Source: Asterella californica
Lineage: Eukaryota; Streptophyta; Marchantiopsida; Marchantiales; Aytoniaceae
DNA: 64,000 nt
Direction of reading: 5' to 3'
Assembly: GCA_036924285.1 (NCBI GenBank)
Contig: JAYKYS010000008.1
Location: 20,073,001 to 20,137,000 of the forward strand
Shown here: one piece after another, positions 57,034 to 64,000 of the stretch
Layout of the letters: each line of letters opens with the position of its first letter
Numbering within the stretch: position 1 is the first letter of the stretch
Position numbers and translations under genes: made by a program
The notes under the pieces: model-generated
The model's input: only the letters and a program-made list of their open reading frames with translations
Told to the model about the DNA's origin: nothing
Databases searched by the model: none

Positions 57034-57723
57034 TGTCACAGCACAAGTATCCCATTATTTGTGTGTATGCTTATATACATTTCATTAGGTGTGACTATCT
57101 TTAAGGTTACTCTAGTTTGAAGATCTAAATTTAGAGTGATTAAAAGTAATCATAACTAGCTGAGATAGTTATAACTAAGTTGAGGAAACTATTAGAGGTT
57201 CCACTATGGCACTATAAGACAAGTGCGGAGCTCTAAATATGCTTTCCAAAAGTATGTAACTTTGTTGACCATCGCTGATTGGATGCATGATGAAAAGTCA
57301 TGCACAAAGATCTAAAGATGCTCCTCAAAAGACGTATTAGTGTGTTGTCGTCTTTCGACTGGATAGCGTGAAAAGTTAACACTTTACAAAAGCTAAAGTA
57401 GGAGAATCTCTTACTTTAGTAAAGTAGAACAAGTAATGTGTGTGCTATTCTTAAGTCTTAGTAGCCTTTAGAAGTTTTACTATTTTGGATTGCGCACTTA
57501 CCATGAGGTAACGTAACTTAGTGAAAGTTACCACGGTAAGAAGTTGTAGAGTATATAAGGAGGAGTTGAGAAGGTGGAAGACACTCTCATTTTCCTGTCT
57601 ATAAGTAAAGTGAGCATTGGAGACCTTGGTAGTCCTTGAGTACTATGTGATGCAATGTGGAGGGCGGGGTTAGAACTTGTTTGCAGGAACGCTATTAGAG
57701 GGACCGATGTGACCATACGGGTC
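57034..57723 (+). repeat. Second element B LTR, cut by element C
   Basis: It starts TGTCACAGCACAAG and follows the B LTR (TATATAAGG at about 57552-57560) up to CATACGGGTC, then stops about 110 bp short of the usual end because element C's LTR begins. The rest should lie beyond the far end of element C, outside the window. Whether this was a solo LTR or the 5' end of a full B copy cannot be told. Confidence 0.85.
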
Positions 57724-58638
57724 TGTAAACCCTCCGCGGTCCTATCGATCAACTACCCCCCCGATCTCGCAACCTCCACGATCGTCATCCACGAATCTGC
57801 AACATGTCGAGCCTGTCTCTCACTCAGGGGTCACCTCTGATGGCTTTGATGGAAGCACACCATGAACTTGAAGGGAAAATGCTGAGTTCACTCATTCATA
57901 CACCCACAAACTTATCAACTAAAAATCTCTTTAAACACATCAACTAAAATCCTCCATTCTAACGACGTCTCTCAAGTTCTCACATGCTAAAAATATCCCA
58001 CACTCTCTGTATTACTCAAGTTGTCATTACGACAATGTGAAAACAAGGATGAGGAGCTCTTCTCTACTCCTCTATTTATACATTCTAGGTTTTTACTTTG
58101 GTACCCTCCGGTAACTCAGCCGTAACTACTTTTACCGGGTTTTACTAAGATATTACTTACGGTAAAAGCATTGATCACATGGGCTTTTTACCTTTTCACA
58201 TGGGCTTATTCCTTCAAAGTCAACAACTTCTAGAAGGATTCTGGAATATTCTCAAGGAATCTCGAATTTCCACCCCCCCTCTACACTAGGACCCACTAAA
58301 AAGGAAACATGTGGAATCTCTTCTTGTTTTTAATGCCCACAAAGTCCACAACTTTAATCCAACCACTAATATCAAGTCAAAAAGGAGATAAGGGATACTT
58401 TTTACCTCCTTTCTACCTTTTAGACAAGATGACAAGATAGTAGTGCTCACTCTTTAGCAAATATCTGAATTCTGCCAAAAGTACAGCTAAGTTTAACCAT
58501 AACTAACTTTTAGCTAGTCATGACTAACTTGATACCTCCTTAAAGTACTTTGGCAGCAAATAAACATTCTCAACACTTAGTTATAACTAAATACCTTAAT
58601 AATAGACAAACTTCCTATGTGTAACATAGGTCGTTACA
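57724..58638 (-). repeat. Element C 3' LTR
   Basis: It is 915 bp. In sense it starts TGTAACGACC and ends GGAGGGTTTACA, so ends are TGTAA...TTACA. A clear TATA box, GTATAAATAGAGG, lies at about 58071-58083 (minus), giving U3 of roughly 560-590 bp. The flanking CGGGTC (57718-57723) would be part of the target duplication, whose partner is outside the window. Confidence 0.85.
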
Positions 58639-58660
58639 TTTTACCCCCGGACTAAATTTT
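58639..58660 (-). promoter_or_regulatory. Element C polypurine tract overlapping the pol stop codon
   Basis: In sense: AAATTTAGTCCGGGGGTAAAA directly before the LTR. The TAG at 58652-58654 is the end of pol, so coding sequence runs to within 13 bases of the LTR. Confidence 0.8.
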
Positions 58661-61600
58661 CGCTCCGTCCTCGGAGTGAAGAAAGAACTTTCGTCGATGA
58701 AACAACTTCAACTTGTCATGGTTGACTCGATCGAATCTCCTTCCTCCCAACTCCTGAAGGTCATATGTGAAGTTGCTCCACACCTTATCTACAACAAAAG
58801 GACCAAAATATCTCGGAAGAAACTTCTTCCTAGCCCTCTTGAATCTGATAGCATCATACAACATAACCCAATCTCCGACTTGAAAAGGTTTTACTTCCCT
58901 CTTGCCCAACCGTTTGTCGTAACTCTTCTTTTGATACGCTTGAGCTCGTTCCATCCGGATCATTGCTACCGCTCGGGTCTCTTCCAACTCCATGAGTTGC
59001 TCTCTTCTTGATCTGATCACGTCTTCTCCCCTCGACCTTTTCAACTTTCGTTGAATAGTTTGAAAAGTATCCAATTCGAATTGGATCGGCAATTTGGACT
59101 CCACTCCATAAACCAGTCGAAATGGAGAGTACCCAGTAGAAGTCTTTGTTGTCGTTCGGTACTCCCATAAGATGGCATGTAGCCTCTTATCCCAAGTATG
59201 TTTCGCAGTCTCAACACCAGCATCTTTGGCGAGCATCATACAAAGTGTAAGATTGGTCTTCTCCGCAAGACCATTAGCATTTGGTTTGTATGAGGTCGTT
59301 ACTCGTGACTTGATAGAAAAGTGTTGTAGCATAGCAGTAGTCATGCTCCCTACAAACTCTCCTCCTCTATCTGAGACCAACTCTAACGGACATCCAAATC
59401 TCGTGATGATCCTCTCCCATAAGAATCTACCGACTTCTGTTTCATTGGTCTTTCTCAAAGGTCTAGCCTCTACCCACTTGGTACAATAGTCAGTGGCGAC
59501 TACAATGTATCTATTGCCTCGAGGTGTCTTATTAAGAGGACCTACAAAGTCAATACCCCATTTCTCAAACGGCCCTAATACTAGAATTGATCTTAACGGA
59601 GGTGTTATAGTAGACTTTAGAGCAAATGCTTGACATACGTCACAAGTTTTGCAATAGTCTAAACACTCTTTGAAAATTCCTCTCCAGTGATAACCCGCAT
59701 CTAAAATCTTGAAGGCTGTTATCTTACCAGCAAAGTGACCTCCGCAAACAGTTCCGTCGTGAAACTCGTGCATTAGCTTGAATGCCTCCTTCTGACCAAC
59801 TGCTCTCCTTAGTAACCCATCTGCTCCTTGATGAAACAGAATTCCCTCCACCATGGTGTAAGGTTTGCATCTCTTGATCAACGCGTTACGTTCTCGGGTA
59901 TGCATACCTTCTGGAAAAGAGCCATCTACAAGGAAACTCCAGATTTCCTTGTACTCGTCCGGTATCTCCTCGATGCTTGTGATGGTCATCAGATGCTCGT
60001 CTGGAAATGAATCATCAAACGGTTCTTCTCCCTCATCATCATAAGCCCTTGACAAAAGATCAGCATTCGCATGCTTCTTCCCTAGTCTATCTTCGATCAC
60101 ATAATCGTATTCTGTTAGAAGGATCTTCCAACGAGCAATACGACCTTCGGCATTAGGCTTATTAAAGATATACTTTAAAGCCTTGTGATCTGTGACTATG
60201 GAAAATTTCCCTCCTAGCAAGTAGTGTCAAAATTTCTTCAATCCAAAGATCACCGCTAATCCTTCTCGTTCAGTCACGGAGTAATTCTTCTCCGCTGGAA
60301 CCATCTGCCTACTAGCATAAGCTATAGGATGATCATGCCCATCTCCATCTAGCTGACTTAATGTACATCCGATTGCTACATTGGAGGCATCCGTATACAG
60401 AATAAATGCTTTACTCCACTCAGGTTTAGCAAGTATAGGAGCTGTCACTAATGCCTTTTTCAGCTCCTCAAATGCTTCCTTTGCCTTCTGATCATGCACT
60501 ATCAAGTCAAAATCAACTCCCTTCTTCATGTACATAGTCAAAGCTATTGCTTTGTTTGAGAAGGAAAAGACAAACCTACGATAATATCCAACCATGCCAA
60601 GAAACTGCCTCAACTTTGTCAAGTTGATCGGAAATGGAAGATCCACAATCTTCTTCACCTTCTCAGGATCTACCGCAATCCCATTCTTGGAAATGATGTG
60701 CCCTAACAGCAGACCTTCTTCGCAGCCAAAGATGCACTTCTCTGGATTTAGAGAAGCGTTGGCTTGCTCCAACCGCTGCAAAACTTTGATCACATGATCA
60801 AAGTGGTCCTCCTTTCGTCCGTACACACAGAAATCGTCAATGAAATCCCGAACAAACTTCCCTATGAATGGTTCGAACACCTTGTTCATGAACCTCTGAA
60901 ACGTGGCCGGAGCATTACACAGTCCGAATGGCATCACTCGAAATGCAAATGTTCCCCAAGGAGTAGTGAAAGTAGTCAACTGCTGGTACTCCTGTGCTAT
61001 CTTGATCTGGTTGTATCCACTATAACCATCACCAAAGCTGTACCACTCATGACCAGCAACTTCCTCCAAAATCTCATCTATAAATGGTAGAGGATAATAA
61101 TCCTTCTTGGTAACTGCATTCAGCTTCTTATAGTCTATGCACACTCGCAGCTTACCATTCTTCTTCTTGACAATCACAATGGGTGAAACCCATTCTGAGT
61201 TCTCCACCTCATAGATGAAACTCGCCTCCTTCAACTTGTCTATCTCCTCCTTGACCATCATTGCCGTTGTGGGATTGACCCTCCTCTGCTTCTGTCGAAC
61301 TGGTCTTGCGTGCTCTTCCAATTCGATTCGATGAGTCTCGAGAGTCACCTCCTTCAAATCCTTGTAGCTGAAAGCAAACACATGGATATATTTTCGAAAT
61401 ATATCTAGGAATCTACTTTTCTCCTCTTGAGTGACATTGATACCAAACTTCAAGGTAGAGAGTCTTCTCACCATCTCTGCCTCACTCAACTCTTCTTTGT
61501 CAGGATCTTTCTCCACTGCTGGTCGAGGCAACAAGTCAATAGCACTAAGCTGATGTAATGATTCATCTCGACCAAATCCTTCGTCCTCAGACGAGGATTC

Positions 61601-63538
61601 TTGATCGTAAGAATCTCCGGTATCTACTTCTGATACACTCTGATCATCCTCCGTATCAGATTCCCAGTAGTCACTAGTGGGTCTATCAGAGTCAGAAGTC
61701 ACAACTCCAACACTCGAGAGAGGAACTATCACTCTATGATCTCTAGGCCCAATCCGTAAGTATCCCTTGTGCCACCTATCAGTGGTGCGCACAGCTCTCA
61801 ACCAAGGCCTACCTAGGAGCAAATCATAACTAGAGTCCTTTAACACTTGAAAGGACATCAACGTTTGAACTCCCATCACAGACACGACCACCTTCTCTAA
61901 CACACCAAGAGGTCTTACCCGTTGCTTGTTAGCCATCCCCACGACAATGCTAGCCGGACGAGTTGGTTCCATCCCCAACTTCTTCATCAACCTCTCCGAT
62001 ATGGCGTTGACAGCCGATCCTTCATCCACCAATACGTCAGAGACGTAGTGACCATTCAACCGGACTTCAATCTTTGAAGCCCTAGTGCATACCTCTGAAG
62101 CATGCACATCCACCACACCAACTCCCACAGACTTTGATGTCTTGCTCTTGGGTTTCTTCTTCTTGCTTCTCTTAGAACTCAGTCCTCCTCTGAGTTCTCT
62201 TCGTAAGCTGGGATTAAGTGCGATCAGTTGTCCAACAGTGATGTTGGCTTTCTGAGCACCCACATCTTCAACCACATCATATCCCGCTTGGGAAGATGAA
62301 ATGGTGAAATCCGCCATCCCTAGCTTCCTTCTTGGCTCCCTTGGTGTACTCGAAACATTACTCGAACGAGTACTTCTACTTGCTGATTCCTCCATGAAAA
62401 CCGGTTCATCAGAAAATCTAGTTCTTTTCCTTTTTTGAGCTAAAAGCTCCACCGGTGCATGAGAATAGTTTGAACTCTCTCCTTTCTCGTAGATGGGATC
62501 TCGCACGACATCGATAGTAGCCACCCCCTTGTCTCGTCCTTGTGATGGATTTCCTCCACCCACATTCATTCTGACAGCTTCGGCACCTCTTGCTCCGTTA
62601 TTAGGACAATTTCGCTAGAAATGAGAACCTTCACACGTCCAACAAGTGATTCCTCCAAAGTTACCTTGGTTGCCTCCAAAGTTACCTTGATTTCCTCGGT
62701 TGGGATTGTTGTCGTAACCTCTTTGACCTCCTCCTCCATCTTTGTTCCTCCATTCTCGTAACTGCACCACGTTTATCTTGAGATCCGCAAGAGTATCGGT
62801 GATGCTCTTCAGCTCGGCATGAAAATCAGAGGTGGCAGTAGACATCGTTGTTGGGACAAACGGTCTTGGTCCCACCGTTGGAGTAGGAGCTGACGTTGAA
62901 GCAATCACCAATTGTGACGGTGCAGGTGCGATCGTTGTGGCTACACCAGGAATCGGAGTCGACACCAGAGCAGCATGATGAGGTTGGATGATATCTCCTT
63001 CATCCAAACTCTCTTCCATATTTGTCGCAATCTTGATGGCCTCCGCTTTTGTTGCTGGCTTCTCGTACCTCACTTGGGTTCGAATTGAATGCCTCAACCC
63101 TCCCACCAAGTTCTTGGTCAACACTGCTCCAATCCCCGCCATCGTTAACTCCACATTGTCTCCACTCTTCCGTAGGACCGTCCGAAACCGTTGCTCCAAC
63201 TTATCCACCCTTTCGGCATATTGCTGAACTTTCTCGTCGTCTCGTTGCTTCAAATGAGTAAGTTCCACCATGAGCTTCTCATAACTCTCTTCTGGAAGAA
63301 ATTCTTCGATGAGTGCATTACTCAACGTCTCCCATGTGTCCTCAACTGCACCAGGTGTCTTGCTCTTCACTCGGTCTTCATACCACGTAAGAGCAAAATC
63401 TTCTAAAAACTCTGGCAGTAACAACACCCATTCTTCCTTCCTTCTCACGTTGTTTCCGATGCAACCCCTTTTGAAATCTCGTACAAATGGTTCTACATCT
63501 TCATTGTCCTTCCCATGAAACACTGGTAACTTCCCCAT
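58652..63538 (-). pseudogene. Element C gag-pol polyprotein, two nonsense codons
   Basis: A frame of about 1,628 codons. Gag (63538 to about 62600): MGKLPVFHGKDNEDVEPFVR, LTWYEDR, FLPEESYEKLMVELTHLK, then the knuckle CWTCEGSHF-stop-RNC (62606-62644) with TAG at 62615-62617. Protease: VLVDEGSAVNAIS (DEG instead of the DGG of element B). RT: WVSPIVIVKKKNGKLRVCID, YYPLPF, GYSGYNQIKIA, PFGLCNAPATFQRF and catalytic FIDDFCVYG. RNase H: LYTDASNVAIG, VTEREGLAVIFGL, then TGA at 60227-60229, VTDHKALKYIF, NADLLSRAYD. Integrase: HFAGKITAFK...CKTCDVCQ, ATDYCTKW, LVSDRGGEF, NGLAEKTN, tail LPRYFGPFVVDKVW. Gag and pol share a frame, so no programmed frameshift is needed. No chromodomain. Confidence 0.9.
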
Positions 63539-63749
63539 CTTGTAACTACTCTTCTACACTTCCAATTTTCGTGCAATAACTACTCGCTAAAAGAGCACGA
63601 ACATCACCAATACCATTCGCGAATAATCTACCATAAGTAAAATAAAGAAAACGGTTGTAACAACACCTCTTGTGCCATCTCTTCTCCCAAGGTAATCATG
63701 AGCCTGAGTCGCATCACCGCCTTCTCCACCATCCGAATGACGATCTCCA
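63539..63749 (-). other. Gap between upstream frame and gag in element C
   Basis: About 210 bp without an open frame separates the end of the zinc-finger frame from the gag start. The same gap in element B is 135 bp. It could serve as a leader for internal ribosome entry or hold a splice acceptor; no clear signal is visible. Confidence 0.4.
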
Positions 63750-64000
63750 TCACAACTCAGCCGAGTTCTCTTTTGAAGTCGACAACTTCTCCGTCTCAGC
63801 TCTTTGAGTCTCGTCCAACTTATCGACTACTGACGTAAGTAGGGCGGCCACATCGACGCACTTGTGTCCTCTGGATAGATCACCCACTCCACAACTTGGA
63901 CAAGGATCTTCACCTAGAAGATGAATTGACGCTAGTGACGATGGACCCACTCGAAGACTTAAATCAGTAAACTCCCGCTTCCCTTTAGCTCTCTCGGTTC
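63750..64000 (-). CDS. Zinc-finger protein upstream of gag in element C (partial)
   Basis: It is open from the window edge to the stop at 63750-63752. The visible part carries LSLRVGPSSLASIHLLGEDP, then CPSCGVGDLSRGHKC (63858-63902; C-x2-C-x8-H-x-C) and a helical tail VAALLTSVVDKLDETQRAET. It aligns with the C-terminal half of the protein at 47038-47502 (SLHIGPSF, CPRCGVDEIPVEHEC, VVALLETVAEGLERRL). The CCHC knuckle would be just outside the window. No function is known to me. Confidence 0.6.
   Translation of the reverse strand, partial: TERAKGKREFTDLSLRVGPSSLASIHLLGEDPCPSCGVGDLSRGHKCVDVAALLTSVVDKLDETQRAETEKLSTSKENSAEL

Larger units (their letters stand above)
57724..64000 (-). mobile_element. 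Element C: nearly intact Ty3/gypsy retrotransposon (partial in window)
   Basis: On the minus strand the order is upstream zinc-finger frame (from the window edge), gag-pol 63538-58652, polypurine tract, 3' LTR 58638-57724. The 5' LTR and primer site are outside. Gag-pol is one frame with only two nonsense codons. It is the youngest-looking element here and sits in a B LTR. Related to B in protein and purine tract, different in LTR. Confidence 0.9.

Overview
This is a nuclear window from a green plant, dominated by transposable elements. The one clear host gene encodes the plastid-division dynamin ARC5/DRP5B. It is split into 17 exons by short GT-AG introns. DRP5B is specific to plants and green algae. 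The compact introns and the style of the Ty3/gypsy elements suggest a non-flowering land plant such as a bryophyte, but that placement is inference.

Layout. 1-3720: decayed, GAAGAC-rich repeat sequence with a broken coiled-coil reading frame. 4330-9515: relic of a Ty3/gypsy element (family A) on the + strand, ending in a shortened LTR. 9516-10743: intergenic sequence and 5' leader. 10744-17130: DRP5B. 17131-22370: intergenic sequence with one end of a dispersed repeat pair. 22371-30892: four family-A LTRs in tandem, opposite in orientation to DRP5B, bounded by a 4-bp target duplication and sitting in an unknown reading frame. 30893-38295: decayed repeats, including a gag relic, a broken PHD-type finger and a reverse-strand RT fragment. 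38296-41140: three satellite units of about 0.91-0.97 kb, each holding a minisatellite. 41144-41320: a palindrome and a tRNA-like (SINE-like) stretch. 41794-57033: a second A-like Ty3/gypsy relic, split by a complete element B (45667-55267) that itself carries a solo family-A LTR. 57034-57723: a second B LTR, broken by element C (57724 to beyond the window, minus strand), which is nearly intact.

The retroelements form nests that give a relative age order: the A-like relic is oldest, then B, then the A LTR inside B; separately the second B LTR, then C. B and C share gag-pol organisation, a G-rich polypurine tract and an unusual zinc-finger reading frame upstream of gag, although their LTRs differ. 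Element C has one gag-pol frame of about 1,628 codons broken only by two nonsense codons, both explainable as C-to-T changes.

The best candidates for something undescribed are the upstream zinc-finger frame shared by B and C, the tandem LTR array with its homogenised core, and the satellite with a conserved foldback in every unit. All calls rest on reading the sequence and recalled family knowledge; no database search was run.
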